Shown: positions 1 to 8,543, numbered from the stretch's first letter. The stretch is 64,000 nt of DNA from G963667675 sp965249215 (GCA_965249215.1 CBDFLN010000002.1:1674001-1738000), one strand, 5' to 3'. Notes: generated by a model not told the origin, from the sequence alone. Made by a program: numbers and translations.

Positions 1-347
1 GCAATCCTCGCCTTGGCGACTGCTCAGGGGTGCAGCAACGGCGATTCTAGCCGCGAAGCTCGACGGGCCGCCGTGGTCACCGCCCTTGACGCCCTGGCGG
101 TGGACTTGCTGGAGGAACGGCCGGCCGATGTCCCGGCATACACAGAACGCCTGCAGGTCTATCTGGAAGCTCACCCGTCTTTTTTTGGCAGCGGCGCTGC
201 CCTGTTGGACCGTTCAGGCAGCGTCACCGCTAGCCCATACGTCTATCGCACCGCAGATGGCTATGCCAGCCTTGACCTTGCCACCCCCTCTTACAACATT
301 GAGGAGCAGAAATGGTTCACCACCCCCCTCTCCCAGAACGCTAGTAG

Positions 348-1455
348 TCAGTCATGCTTGGAATGGAAGGGATAGAGCCGGTGAAGGTTGACCCTGGCGT
401 CCTGGGTGTTGAACCTCCAGTTGATGGTGGCTCGGGTGGCATTTCGCTCAGTGACCAGGGCCAGGACCTCCCGCCGGAGGGCCTCCTCGTCGGGGAGCCG
501 CTGCCTCAGGCAGCAGCGGGACAGCACGCTGAACTCGATTTCCGCCATCCCTTCGGCAAGCTCAGGACAGGATTCAGCCAACTGCCGTGCTTGGGGGTGT
601 GGTGGAACTCCAGTCGTTTGGCGACCCGGCGGGCCTCGGCCGCTGGGAAGGTCTCGTACAGAGATGCCGTGCGGTGGGTGTTCAGATTGTCCAGGACCAG
701 CCGGATCACCGGGACATCGGGATAGGCCTCATCCACCAGCCAGCGCATCTGGTGGGCGAAGTCCTGCATGGTGCGCCGCTCCGTAACCGCCACGTGCCGC
801 CAGCCGGCCAGGGGCTCACAGGCCAGGAACAAGTTGCGGGCGCCCGCCCGGTGGTACTCGTAGTCCTGCCGCCGTGGTCTCTCTGGCTGGGCCGGCCGCT
901 GGGGGTCATAGGGTTCGGCGTACAAATCCAGCACCTCCTCCATGTGGGCCACAAACTCGGCGCTTACCTTGGGGATGCACCACTCCTGCTTCTGCCACGG
1001 CTTGAGGGCGTTTTTTTCAGGTGCAGCCGCACCGTCTCGTGGGATAGGGAGGGCGCCAACCCCAACTCCACCACCTTGCCCGCCAAAAGGCGCAGGGTCC
1101 AGTGTTCATGCCCTTCCGGCGGTTCGGAGCAGGCCAGCGCAATGAGGTGGGCTTCGCCCCGGTCGTCCAGCTTCCGGTACCGATGGGCTTGGGGTAGGTC
1201 TTTGAGAACCCCGTCCAACCCCCCTTCTGCAAAGCGCCGCTTGATCCGAAATACAGTGCCTTCGGCCACCTCCAGCGCTTCCGCCACCCGGGGGGCACTC
1301 CACCCCTCATCCGTCTTGAGCAGAATTCGTGCCCGGATGATCACCCGGGCTGAACCTTTCCCCGCACGAACCAGATGCTGGAGCTCGTTCCGCTGTTCCG
1401 ACGTCAGCCGGACTCCATATTTTCCCCTGACCATACCGCCACCTCCCATCAACAC
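348..1455 (-). pseudogene. IS630 transposase, decayed
   Basis: The start is at 1455. The first frame (to about 964) carries the N-terminal helix-turn-helix region. At seven A residues (1011-1017 on this strand) a -1 shift gives LKKNALKPWQKQEWCIP and continues into the catalytic region; IS630 elements are known to use such frameshifts, so this step may be programmed. Two later defects are real damage. The stretch after YDPQRP jumps directly to QPERPRRQDYEYHR, so the roughly two dozen residues that normally hold the first catalytic Asp are missing. A 23-base palindromic-repeat insertion at 549-571 shifts the frame between HGSWLN and MAEIEFS. The second Asp (LVLDNLNTH) and the third acidic residue (MAEIEFS) remain. 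Confidence 0.85.
549..571 (-). repeat. 23-base dispersed repeat inserted in the IS630 transposase
   Basis: On the minus strand the segment reads CCTGTCCTGAGC followed by TTGCCGAAGGG. Deleting exactly these 23 bases rejoins HGSWLN to MAEIEFS, the normal IS630 sequence. The core (CCTGAGC, TTG, CGAAGGG) matches the dispersed repeats near 4176 and 33417. Confidence 0.8.
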
Positions 1456-1711
1456 TCTACAGAGTCAGGGTAGCGCCTTCGGTCAATTCTTCACATTACC
1501 ATCTAAATCAAGTTTGACTCACTACTAGTGCATGGACGGAGCCCTACTTTGATGCCGGCGGTGGCGAGGTCTGGATGGTGACTCGGTCAGTGCTGCTGCG
1601 CGATGCAGAGGGCGTTTTCGCCGTTATCACCACCGACCTGACCGTTGACGCTCCCACGCGGTAGACCGTCGCGGCTTCTCGTGCGTCCGGCCCCGTTGGG
1701 CCCCTCCAGTC

Positions 1712-1733
1712 ATTCCCGCCTCCGAGCGGGAAT
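1712..1733. repeat. Dispersed palindrome, type A
   Basis: ATTCCCGC, a six-base loop, GCGGGAAT, followed by CTAAA. The same palindrome recurs near 3237, 19547, 27364, 33541 and 39760, always between genes. It would form a strong hairpin in RNA or single-stranded DNA. Function unknown. Confidence 0.85.
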
Positions 1734-1778
1734 CTAAACCCCTTGCCGGCAGCCCATCTTGGGCAAGCCCACCCCCGC

Positions 1779-1897
1779 CCGTTCGTGGTGAGGCTCTCGA
1801 ACCATTCGAACGGCTCGCAAATGACACCGGCCCTGCCAGTTCGTCGCCCACAATAGCCCCCTCCGTTCGTGGTGAGGCTCTCGAACCATTCGGACGG
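1779..1897. repeat. Two copies of dispersed palindrome, type B
   Basis: Copies at 1779-1813 and 1863-1897. Each starts CCGTTCGTGGTGAGGCTCTC and ends in CGAACGG or CGGACGG, so the ends pair. Related copies lie near 4176, 12336, 33417, 39814 and 39862. They occupy the space between the broken lipoprotein gene and the amidohydrolase promoter. Confidence 0.8.
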
Positions 1898-1914
1898 ACG
1901 CAAGTGTGTTCCGA

Positions 1915-1944
1915 TTGACAACCCAGGCGTCGGGATATTAAAGT
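1915..1944 (+). promoter_or_regulatory. Promoter candidate for the amidohydrolase
   Basis: A perfect TTGACA lies at 1915-1920. The best -10 is TAAAGT at 1939-1944 (18-base spacer); TATTAA at 1936 is closer to consensus but only 15 bases away. The gene starts about 50 bases downstream. Confidence 0.5.
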
Positions 1945-1995
1945 GCAGCTATCCCCTAGAAACTGTCCCGGCACATTTCAAAAGGGAGAAGAATC

Positions 1996-3111
1996 ATGTC
2001 AAGCTACAGAGTCATATCCTCGGACAGCCACGTCATCGAACCGGACGATTTGTGGACCAGCAGGGTCGATTCCAAGTTCAAAGACCGAGCGCCTCGCATC
2101 GAGCACTACGAGGACCGCGACTTGTGGCTGGGTGACGGCCATATGCTCATGTTCACCGGAGGCGGGGCCATGGCCGGGGTCAGGTTCGAAGACCCCGCGG
2201 CGGTGGTCACCGACGCCAAGTCAGAAGAAAACCGTCCGGGGTCCTACATTCCCGAAGAACACGTTAAGGATCTGGACATCGACGGCGTAGACGTGAGTGT
2301 ACTCTATCCCACCGTCGCTCTTTTCCTTTACGGTGTGAGAGACACCGATCTCCTGACAGAGAACATTCGGGTCTACAACGATTACGTTGGAGAGTTCTGC
2401 AACGCCATTCCCAAGCGGCTCAAGGGCATAGCAATGCTCAACATCGATGACATCGGGCATGGCGTCAAGGAGTTGGAGCGGGCCCACAAGCTGGGTTTCA
2501 TTGGCGGAATGATCCCGGTAACTCCCCCTGAGGGACGGCCCTACGGCAAGCCGGAGTACGATCCCCTGTGGGCCGCAGCTCAGGACCTGGGGATGCCCCT
2601 GAGCCTGCACATCGGCACAGACCGGACCGGACCGGACGCAGAAGTGAAAGACGTCGACAATTACGACGCCACTCACCTGTCCAACGTCGATTACTTCGTG
2701 CGTATGAGTTTGGGCAACATCATCTTTGCCGGGATTCTCGAGCGTTACCCCGGACTCCAGGTAGGCTCGGTCGAGCACGAAGTGTCCTGGGCGCCCCACT
2801 TCCTGGACCGCATGGACTACAACTACGCCCAGAGGGCCCAGGTGTTCTCCCCCTACCGGTTCAAGAATGAGGCCTTCCCCAGCGATTTCTTCCGCACCAA
2901 CGTCTTCGTCGGCTTCCAGGAGGACCCCCTCGCCATCAAAGACCGCCATATCATAGGCGTGGACGCCCTGCAGTGGGGGTCGGACTATCCCCACGCCGAG
3001 TCCACCTTCCCCAGGAGTCGCCAGATATTGGAAGAGCTCCTGGCGGAGTGCGCCGAGGAGGAAAAGGTCAAGATAGCCGGCGGCAACGCGGCCAGGATTT
3101 ACCACCTTTAG
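1996..3111 (+). CDS. Amidohydrolase (amidohydrolase_2/ACMSD-like family)
   Basis: The 371-residue product belongs to the metal-dependent amidohydrolase_2 group, a TIM barrel that hydrolyses or decarboxylates small organic acids in the cytoplasm. The N-terminus carries SSDSHVIEP (Asp10, His12), the reduced metal motif of the family. A conserved SLHIGT His is near residue 204 and GSDYPH is near residue 328. A GGGAG site seven bases ahead supports the ATG. A close paralog lies at 51533. There is no diagnostic substrate residue, so the reaction is unassigned. It is followed by an intergenic repeat and msrA, and no operon is evident. Confidence 0.85.
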   Translation: MSSYRVISSDSHVIEPDDLWTSRVDSKFKDRAPRIEHYEDRDLWLGDGHMLMFTGGGAMAGVRFEDPAAVVTDAKSEENRPGSYIPEEHVKDLDIDGVDVSVLYPTVALFLYGVRDTDLLTENIRVYNDYVGEFCNAIPKRLKGIAMLNIDDIGHGVKELERAHKLGFIGGMIPVTPPEGRPYGKPEYDPLWAAAQDLGMPLSLHIGTDRTGPDAEVKDVDNYDATHLSNVDYFVRMSLGNIIFAGILERYPGLQVGSVEHEVSWAPHFLDRMDYNYAQRAQVFSPYRFKNEAFPSDFFRTNVFVGFQEDPLAIKDRHIIGVDALQWGSDYPHAESTFPRSRQILEELLAECAEEEKVKIAGGNAARIYHL

Positions 3112-3208
3112 TCTGGACGGGCCGGAATAACACCCCGACCATGCAACGTCGCAACACCGTGTTTCCCGCCCGTGTCACAACCCGTCTTTGCGGCCCAATT
3201 CACAACCT

Positions 3209-3258
3209 GTCATTCCCGCCCTTGGCACAACCCGTCATTCCCGCCTCCGAGCGGGAAT
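3209..3258. repeat. Dispersed palindrome, type A, with an adjacent half copy
   Basis: The full copy, ATTCCCGC-loop-GCGGGAAT, is at 3237-3258. A half copy (GTCATTCCCGCC) precedes it at about 3209. It lies between the amidohydrolase and msrA. Confidence 0.75.
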
Positions 3259-3418
3259 CTAAGGCCCGTGTGCCTAAATGAAACCGTGGATGCCCTTGTC
3301 ACCCCACACCCAAGAGCACGGGTCCGCCGGCCCCGTCCACCGGCGTTGTTGGCCGGACAGCAGATTCTCAGGACAAAGTAGCGACAAACGACCCTCACGC
3401 GCTAAAGGAAGTGAATAC

Positions 3419-3964
3419 ATGACGATGCAGCAAGACCTCGAGACGGCGGTGCTCGGCGGCGGATGCTTCTGGTGCACCGAGGCGGTGTTCCTGGAAATGA
3501 TGGGCGTGGACTCGGTGGTCTCCGGCTATGCCGGGGGGCACACGGAAAACCCCACCTATGAGCAGGTGTGCAGCGGCGGGACGGGGCACGCCGAGGTGGT
3601 GAAGATAACTTTCGACACCGCCGTGGTCAGCTACCGGGACCTGCTTGACGTGTTCTTTGCCACCCACGACCCCACGACCCTCAACCGCCAGGGGGCGGAC
3701 AGGGGCACCCAGTACCGGTCGATTGTCTTCTACGCCGATGACGACCAGCGGGACGCGGCAGAAGAGACCATACGGGAGTTGGACAAGTCTGGAGCTCTCC
3801 CAGGCCCGGTGGTAACCCAACTGGCCCCACTGGACCGTTTCTACGAGGCCGAGGGCTACCACAAGGACTACTACAAAAACAATTCGTATAACCCCTACTG
3901 CCAGATCGTCATCAGCCCCAAACTCAGCAAGTTCCGCAGCAAATTCGCCGTACAACTGCGTTGA
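3419..3964 (+). CDS. msrA: Peptide methionine sulfoxide reductase MsrA
   Basis: The 181-residue product reduces methionine-S-sulfoxide in proteins, repairing oxidative damage. The catalytic motif GGGCFWCTEAVF sits near the N-terminus, and conserved blocks such as VVSGYAGG, PTYEQVCSG, TGHAEVV, GTQYRS and EGYHKDYY follow. The frame is open further upstream, but the ATG at 3419 has an AAAGGAAG ribosome site and gives the family's usual N-terminus. Single gene with no evident operon partner. Confidence 0.95.
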   Translation: MTMQQDLETAVLGGGCFWCTEAVFLEMMGVDSVVSGYAGGHTENPTYEQVCSGGTGHAEVVKITFDTAVVSYRDLLDVFFATHDPTTLNRQGADRGTQYRSIVFYADDDQRDAAEETIRELDKSGALPGPVVTQLAPLDRFYEAEGYHKDYYKNNSYNPYCQIVISPKLSKFRSKFAVQLR

Positions 3965-3998
3965 GTTGGCAGTCCAACACCTTTTGGCTGACGCTAAG

Positions 3999-4160
3999 CT
4001 CGCTATTCTTGACTGATTGCAATCTCGCTGTTCCTAATTGACTCCAATCTTGCCGATCCTAAGTGACTCCAACCTCGCTGTTCCTGGTTGACTCTCAACT
4101 CGCAGTTCTTGGTTGATTCTAAGCTCGCTGTTCCTAATTGACTCCAATCTCGCCGATCGT
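3999..4160. repeat. 25-base tandem repeat, six and a half units
   Basis: Six consecutive 25-base units start at 3999, 4024, 4049, 4074, 4099 and 4124, and a truncated seventh starts at 4149. The unit resembles CTCGCTGTTCCTAATTGACT plus CCAAT. Units 2 and 6 are identical; the others differ at a few positions. There are no unique spacers, so this is a minisatellite and not a CRISPR array. It lies directly behind msrA. Confidence 0.85.
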
Positions 4161-4175
4161 CCAACCCCCCCATCC

Positions 4176-4202
4176 CCGTTCGCCCTGAGCCTTGTCGAAG
4201 GG
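4176..4202. repeat. Dispersed palindrome, type B, partial
   Basis: Starts CCGTTCGCCCTGAGCCTTGT and ends CGAAGGG. It has the same core as the 23-base insertion in the IS630 transposase. It lies between the 25-base tandem repeat and the flavin oxidoreductase genes. Confidence 0.7.
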
Positions 4203-4375
4203 CCCCCCATTCATGGTTCAAAGGCCTTGGACTCTTGCTGCACCAGTCACTACAATTGCACTGTACTTAGGGGCCCGTTCAACCCCAGCAAGTGTCATCC
4301 TGAGCAGTTACTGATGCACCTCGTCCCCAAGCCGGTGCCCAGAAATCCAAGCCCGTGTACTGAGGAGGCGCTCCC

Positions 4376-5329
4376 ATGAAGTTCGGCATCCTGTACTGGC
4401 CTACCCGCACCGGAGACTACCCCGCCGACCGGCATTTCCAGGAGATCGCGGAACTGGCCCGGGCGGCCAGGGACTCCGGGTTCGACCTGTTCGCCGTTCC
4501 CAACATCTACCTGGCGTCGCCCGCTCGCTTTTTCCATCCCTTTCCCCTTCTGGCCGCCCTCGCCCCCGAAACGGGTAACATGTCCCTGCTCACCGGGATT
4601 TTTCTCCTTGCCCTGCAAAACCCGGTGGACGTCGCCGAGCAGGCGGCCACCTTGGACGCGGTCTCCGGAGGCAGGTTCATCCTGGGCGTGGGCGTGGGAC
4701 GCCGACACATACCCTGCGCCGAGTTCGGCATAGAACCTGCACACCGGGGAGCCCGCACCGGCGAAGCCCTTCAGGTGATTAAGCGGCTCTGGACCGAGGA
4801 TCAAGTCACCCACCAGGGCCGGCATTTCACCGTGTCGGGAGCCACAACGGCCGTGAAGCCCGTACAAAAGCCTCATCTGCCCATATGGGTCGGCGCAACC
4901 GTAAACAGGTCCATCCGCAGGGCGGCCCGATGGGGCGACGCCTGGTACCCCACCACCTCCGCCTCCCTTGAGGAACTGGAGAGCGGACGGGACTATTACT
5001 ATGAATGCCTGGAGGGATTTGGACGGACGACGCCCGACCTGCTTCCAGTGCGCCGCGACGTCTTCGTCGGCGCCGACTACGAGACGGCAATGCGCGACGG
5101 CGTCCGGCACATACGCAGCGAGACGAGACTGTGGGGAGACGTGGAATACAGCCCGGACCGCTATTTCGTAGGCTCCCCCGAGTCCATAGTGGAAGATATA
5201 GAGCGGTACAGGGAGCGGTTGGGCGACATGTACATGGTCTTCAGGGTGCAGTGGCCCGGGCAGACCAACCAGCAAGTAATCGAGCAGCTTCACCTTCTGG
5301 GCAGCCAGGTGTTCCCCCACTTCCGCTGA
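4376..5329 (+). CDS. Luciferase-like (LLM class) oxidoreductase, copy 1
   Basis: The 317-residue product is a bacterial luciferase-like TIM-barrel protein, using reduced FMN or coenzyme F420 to oxidise a small substrate. Visible blocks are MKFGILYW at the N-terminus, NPVDVAEQAATLDAVSGGRF around residues 83-102, GVGVGRR, and LPIWVGATVNRSIRRAARWG in the C-terminal half. AGGAGG lies seven bases before the ATG. The next gene is a clear tandem duplicate with the same ribosome site. The family cannot be divided into FMN or F420 users by eye. Substrate unknown. Confidence 0.88.
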   Translation: MKFGILYWPTRTGDYPADRHFQEIAELARAARDSGFDLFAVPNIYLASPARFFHPFPLLAALAPETGNMSLLTGIFLLALQNPVDVAEQAATLDAVSGGRFILGVGVGRRHIPCAEFGIEPAHRGARTGEALQVIKRLWTEDQVTHQGRHFTVSGATTAVKPVQKPHLPIWVGATVNRSIRRAARWGDAWYPTTSASLEELESGRDYYYECLEGFGRTTPDLLPVRRDVFVGADYETAMRDGVRHIRSETRLWGDVEYSPDRYFVGSPESIVEDIERYRERLGDMYMVFRVQWPGQTNQQVIEQLHLLGSQVFPHFR

Positions 5330-5396
5330 CTGGCCGGCGGCGGCAAGGGAGTCCGAGCGGGCCGACAAAGTTGCCGCGGACTGAGGAGACGCTTCC

Positions 5397-6350
5397 ATGA
5401 AATTCGGCATCCTGAACTACACCATCCGGGCCGCGGATTACCCTGCGGAAAAGCAATTTCAAGAGACTTTGGAAACGGCCCGGGCGGCCAGAGACGCCGG
5501 ATTCGACCTGTTCGCCGTTAGCCACACCTACCTGACCTACCCCGCCCGCAGGTTCCATCCGTTGCCGTTGGTGGCCAGCCTGGCCCCCGAGACCGGCAAT
5601 ATGTCTCTCCTCACGGGAATCTACCTCATAGCCCTGCAAAATCCAGTGGACGTTGCAGAGCAGGCGGCAACCCTGGACGTAGTCACCGGGGGCCGGTTTA
5701 TCTTGGGGGTGGGCGTGGGACGCCGCAACCTGCCCTGCACCGAGTTCAACGTGGCCCCAGAGCACCGGGGATCGAGGACCGGCGAATCCCTCCAAGTGAT
5801 AAAACGGCTCTGGACCGAGGATGAAGTTACATACCAGGGGAGGCATTTCTCTTTGTCAGGCGCCTCAACGGCCATAAAGCCCGTCCAAAAGCCCCACCTG
5901 CCTATATGGGTCGCGGGCAACGCAACCAAGGCCATCCGAAGGGCCGCCCGCTGGGGAGACTCCTGGTATCCCACCACCTCCGACTCCCTGGAAGAACTGG
6001 AGACTGGACGGGACTATTACTACCAGTGCCTGGAGGATTTCGGCCGGACCGCGCCCGCCCTGCTTCCGGTGCGCCGCGACCTGTTCATCGATGCCGACTA
6101 TGAGACGGGCCTGCGGGACGGAGTACGGCACATACGCAGCGAGACGAGATTGTGGGGCGACGTGGAATACAGTCCGGACCGATATTTCGTCGGCTCCCCC
6201 GATTCGCTGGTTGAGGACATAGCGCGGTACCGCGAACGCCTAGGCGATATGTACATGGTCTTCCGGGTCCAGTGGCCGGGGCAGGAGCACGTCAAGGCAA
6301 TAGAGCAGGTCGAGCTTCTAGGAAGCCGGGTGATTCCCCATTTCCGCTGA
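5397..6350 (+). CDS. Luciferase-like (LLM class) oxidoreductase, copy 2
   Basis: This gene has the same length (317 residues) and architecture as the gene 68 bases upstream, with long identical stretches such as VQKPHLPIW and RYRERLGDMYMVFRVQWPGQ. Differences concentrate in the early barrel (NYTIRAADYPAEKQ instead of YWPTRTGDYPADRH) and the loop at VAGNATKAIRR, which suggests altered substrate choice after duplication. The ribosome site GAGGAGACG is shared with copy 1. The pair is probably co-transcribed with the following TIGR03086-like gene. Confidence 0.88.
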   Translation: MKFGILNYTIRAADYPAEKQFQETLETARAARDAGFDLFAVSHTYLTYPARRFHPLPLVASLAPETGNMSLLTGIYLIALQNPVDVAEQAATLDVVTGGRFILGVGVGRRNLPCTEFNVAPEHRGSRTGESLQVIKRLWTEDEVTYQGRHFSLSGASTAIKPVQKPHLPIWVAGNATKAIRRAARWGDSWYPTTSDSLEELETGRDYYYQCLEDFGRTAPALLPVRRDLFIDADYETGLRDGVRHIRSETRLWGDVEYSPDRYFVGSPDSLVEDIARYRERLGDMYMVFRVQWPGQEHVKAIEQVELLGSRVIPHFR

Positions 6351-6399
6351 TTAGCCAGCATTCGCTTAACTGCGTTTATTTGGCGAAAAGGAGACGCGT

Positions 6400-6972
6400 A
6401 TGACGTCGGCATCGCTGCACCCCATAGAGGCCTACCAGGCCGCAGCCAGCGCCATGCTATTCACGATGGCCGGGATAAAGGCGGCCCAGCTTGCCGCCCC
6501 CACTCCATGCACCAAGTGGAACGTCCGTCAGTTGATCAACCACAACCTCAAGGTCTCCCAATGGGCGATCAACATGCTGACGGGAGGCCCGGCGCTCAAC
6601 CCCGTGGACGTGGATGACGAACTGCCGGGCGAGGGCGCTGCCGCCGCGTTCGACGCCATCTCCAGCGGCCTGCTGGCCCAAGCCAGGAGCAGGCCCATGG
6701 ACGAGCAGGTACAGGCCCAGTTTGGCCCCATAACCTTGGGGCAGTTGCTGACCGTAAATACTGGCGACGTCCTCGTTCACAAGTGGGACCTGGCCAAGGC
6801 CGCGGGCCAGGACGCGACGTTGGACAGCATCTTGGCAGAGGTGTGCTTTCAGGCCATCGCGCCGTTCGCCGCCGGCGGAAGAGAGCAAGGGATGTTCGGC
6901 CCCGAAGTAACCGTGCCGTCCGACGCCCGGATCCAGGACAAGCTGCTGGCCGTCACGGGGCGCCGGCCTTAG
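6400..6972 (+). CDS. TIGR03086-like, DinB/MDMPI-fold protein
   Basis: The 190-residue product resembles the TIGR03086 group of DinB/maleylpyruvate-isomerase-fold proteins. The block PTPCTKWNVRQLINHNLK near residues 30-50 is the family hallmark. The final His of that block is a usual metal ligand, and a second His occurs in GDVLVHKWDLAKA. Members bind a metal and sometimes a low-molecular-weight thiol; the reaction here is unknown. AAGGAG is eight bases before the ATG. It follows the two flavin oxidoreductases by 49 bases and may share their transcript. Confidence 0.75.
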   Translation: MTSASLHPIEAYQAAASAMLFTMAGIKAAQLAAPTPCTKWNVRQLINHNLKVSQWAINMLTGGPALNPVDVDDELPGEGAAAAFDAISSGLLAQARSRPMDEQVQAQFGPITLGQLLTVNTGDVLVHKWDLAKAAGQDATLDSILAEVCFQAIAPFAAGGREQGMFGPEVTVPSDARIQDKLLAVTGRRP

Positions 6973-7083
6973 CGCACCGGCGGCGTATAAACGTTTCCCG
7001 GCTGGCATGGCAGGCATGCCCCACTCTTCGAGCGGCGTCCTCTGGTCAAACTCCCCTTGTCTTACCCAGGCCTGGACCCCGTC

Positions 7084-7114
7084 CTATCTATTTGGCCCGC
7101 TATGGCCCTATACT
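7084..7114 (+). promoter_or_regulatory. Conserved promoter block, exporter unit 1
   Basis: TATACT at 7109-7114 is a good -10. It ends ten bases before the leader ATG, so a start 6-8 bases downstream would give an almost leaderless mRNA. ATCTAT, 17 bases further up, is a weak -35. The block is repeated in units 2 and 3. Confidence 0.5.
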
Positions 7115-7124
7115 TCCCGTGTCG

Positions 7125-7199
7125 ATGAACGATCACCAACGGCATCCCCCGCCCCATGCCCCCGGCAAAGCGGTCCGGCCCCGGCCAGTGACCGGCTGA
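7125..7199 (+). CDS. Conserved 24-codon leader frame, unit 1
   Basis: ATG at 7125, 24 codons, starting MNDHQRHPPP and rich in Pro and Arg. Its TGA (7197-7199) overlaps the ATG of the transporter (7199) as TGATG, the arrangement used for termination-reinitiation coupling. There is no ribosome site before the leader ATG or before the transporter ATG. Frames of exactly the same length, also starting MN-HQRH, lie at the same place in units 2 and 3. It may be translated mainly to deliver ribosomes to the transporter. Peptide function unknown. Confidence 0.55.
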   Translation: MNDHQRHPPPHAPGKAVRPRPVTG

Positions 7200-8434
7200 T
7201 GGCTGCGGTCAGCGAGGAGCCCATATCGCCCTACAGATGGGTAAGCCTGGGAGCCTTTACCACCGGGGCCGCCACCGCGCTGACCACCATTTTCATCTTC
7301 GGCCTGCTGCTGCCCGACATCTCGGAAGAACTGGGTTTGTCGCCGTCCCAGCAGGGATGGCTGGGATCCTCGGTGGTCCTCGGCAACCTGGTCCTGAGCA
7401 TCCCGTTGAACGAGTGGCTGTCCAAGTACAGTCCCCGCCGGGTTGTCATTCTGTGCTTCCTGGGCATCACCGCGTCCATCGTGCTGCAGGGCTGGTCTCC
7501 GACTTTGGCCCTGCTCATCGTGGGCCGCGTTGCCTTGGGCATCTCCATGATGGCAACCCAGGCGCCCAGGGCCCTGTTGATCCAGCAGTGGTCCTCCGCC
7601 GGCCAGATTCCCTTAACCCAGGCGGTGATGTTTGGCAGCACCACTACGGTTTGGGGCCTGGCTTTGATCGCTACGCCGCAGTTGCTGGAGTTGGTAGGAA
7701 GCTGGCGCAATGTCCTGTACGTCATGGGCTGTGTCGGCGGCGCGTCCACGGTCATGTGGTTGATGGTGGGCAGGGAACGGGTGACCACGGCGTACGCCAT
7801 GAGCCTGGAGTCCCAGGTCCGCAGTCCCATTATCAACGTCCTGAAACACAAGCAGATGTGGCTGCTGGGGCTGGCCATGGGGTCGGCGACGGTCCCCGTG
7901 ATCTCATTCGAGATCTTTTGGCCGACATTCGCCGAGGAGGAACTTGACGTCTCTTTGGGTATAGCCGGAATTACCGCCGGAATTGTGATGTTGGTGGGGG
8001 GGCCCGCAGGTATCATGGTGAACGTGGTGCCATGGTTGGCCCGGCGGCAGCCCCTGTTGCTGGGACTCAGCGGGGTGGTCATTATCAGCACCGGCGCGGC
8101 GCTTCTGCACCTGCACTGGGTTCCGGCATTGCTCATGGTGGCGGTGGTGAGAGGCATGGTCCACGTTTACTTCCCGGCGGTCAACATCATGGTCTACCAA
8201 CTGCCCCGAGCCAGCCCGAGGGAAGTGGCGGCAGGCATGGCCGTGGCGTCGACCGCTGCGTGGGCGGGAGCGGCTATCGGACCGTTGCTGGTGGGGTTCG
8301 TTCAGGAGGCCACCGGAGACCTGCGCCTGGCCCTCTACACCACAGTCTTCGTCCCGGCCTTGGGAATCATCGCCGCCTTCGTCCTCCAGGTAGTGCGGTC
8401 CAGGGTGTCACTGCCTGTTGCCTCGGCCAGATAG
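7199..8434 (+). CDS. MFS transporter, exporter unit 1
   Basis: The 411-residue product has 12 probable membrane segments and is a major facilitator exporter in the cytoplasmic membrane. The N-terminal segment TALTTIFIFGLLLPDISEEL is followed by LGLSPSQQGWLGS. The block YSPRRVVILCFLG matches the cytoplasmic loop after helix 2. It shares long identities with the next two genes. There is no Shine-Dalgarno sequence before the ATG; the start overlaps the stop of the 24-codon frame, so expression probably depends on coupling. Substrate unknown; the nearby oxidoreductases suggest a small organic compound. Confidence 0.88.
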   Translation: MAAVSEEPISPYRWVSLGAFTTGAATALTTIFIFGLLLPDISEELGLSPSQQGWLGSSVVLGNLVLSIPLNEWLSKYSPRRVVILCFLGITASIVLQGWSPTLALLIVGRVALGISMMATQAPRALLIQQWSSAGQIPLTQAVMFGSTTTVWGLALIATPQLLELVGSWRNVLYVMGCVGGASTVMWLMVGRERVTTAYAMSLESQVRSPIINVLKHKQMWLLGLAMGSATVPVISFEIFWPTFAEEELDVSLGIAGITAGIVMLVGGPAGIMVNVVPWLARRQPLLLGLSGVVIISTGAALLHLHWVPALLMVAVVRGMVHVYFPAVNIMVYQLPRASPREVAAGMAVASTAAWAGAAIGPLLVGFVQEATGDLRLALYTTVFVPALGIIAAFVLQVVRSRVSLPVASAR

Positions 8435-8502
8435 CCAACTGCCCCAGGCCTCCGTCTCCCCGCAGACTGCGCCTGTTCCTGTCCTGGTTTGAATAATCCC
8501 TT

Positions 8503-8533
8503 CTATCTATTTGGCCCGCTATGGCCCTATACT
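8503..8533 (+). promoter_or_regulatory. Conserved promoter block, exporter unit 2
   Basis: Same block as unit 1, with TATACT at 8528-8533 and the leader ATG ten bases beyond. Confidence 0.5.
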
Positions 8534-8543
8534 TCTCGCGTCG

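Larger units (their letters stand above)
344..1525 (-). mobile_element. IS630-family insertion sequence, 1,182 bp, inactive
   Basis: The ends form a short inverted repeat: GTAGTCAGTCA at 344 and, on the other strand, GTAGTGAGTCA ending at 1525. It is flanked by TA at 342-343 and TA at 1526-1527, the target duplication typical of IS630/Tc1 elements. Excision restores the reading frame of the host gene. Its transposase is degenerate, so this copy should not move by itself. Confidence 0.88.
1..1664 (+). pseudogene. Cache-domain lipoprotein gene, split by IS630
   Basis: The 5' end lies outside the window. The reading frame opens in what looks like the end of a lipoprotein signal peptide (AILALATAQGC), followed by an extracytoplasmic Cache/PDC-like sensor domain. 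The frame runs to about base 343, is broken by the insertion element, and resumes at base 1526. Removing the element and one TA copy joins the halves in frame (SQNAS then AWTEPYFDAGGG), and the gene stops with TAG at 1662-1664. The WTEPY.D and VMVTRS-like C-terminal motif is typical of Cache domains. It ends straight after the domain, so the protein would be a free-standing surface ligand-binding lipoprotein rather than a full receptor. Domain assignment is by eye. Ligand unknown. Confidence 0.7.

Noticed and set aside
587..1528. Plus-strand frame across the IS630 element
   Set aside because: Antisense to the transposase and of shadow-like composition.
3999..4160. CRISPR array
   Set aside because: The 25-base units are contiguous, with no unique spacers, and no cas genes are nearby.
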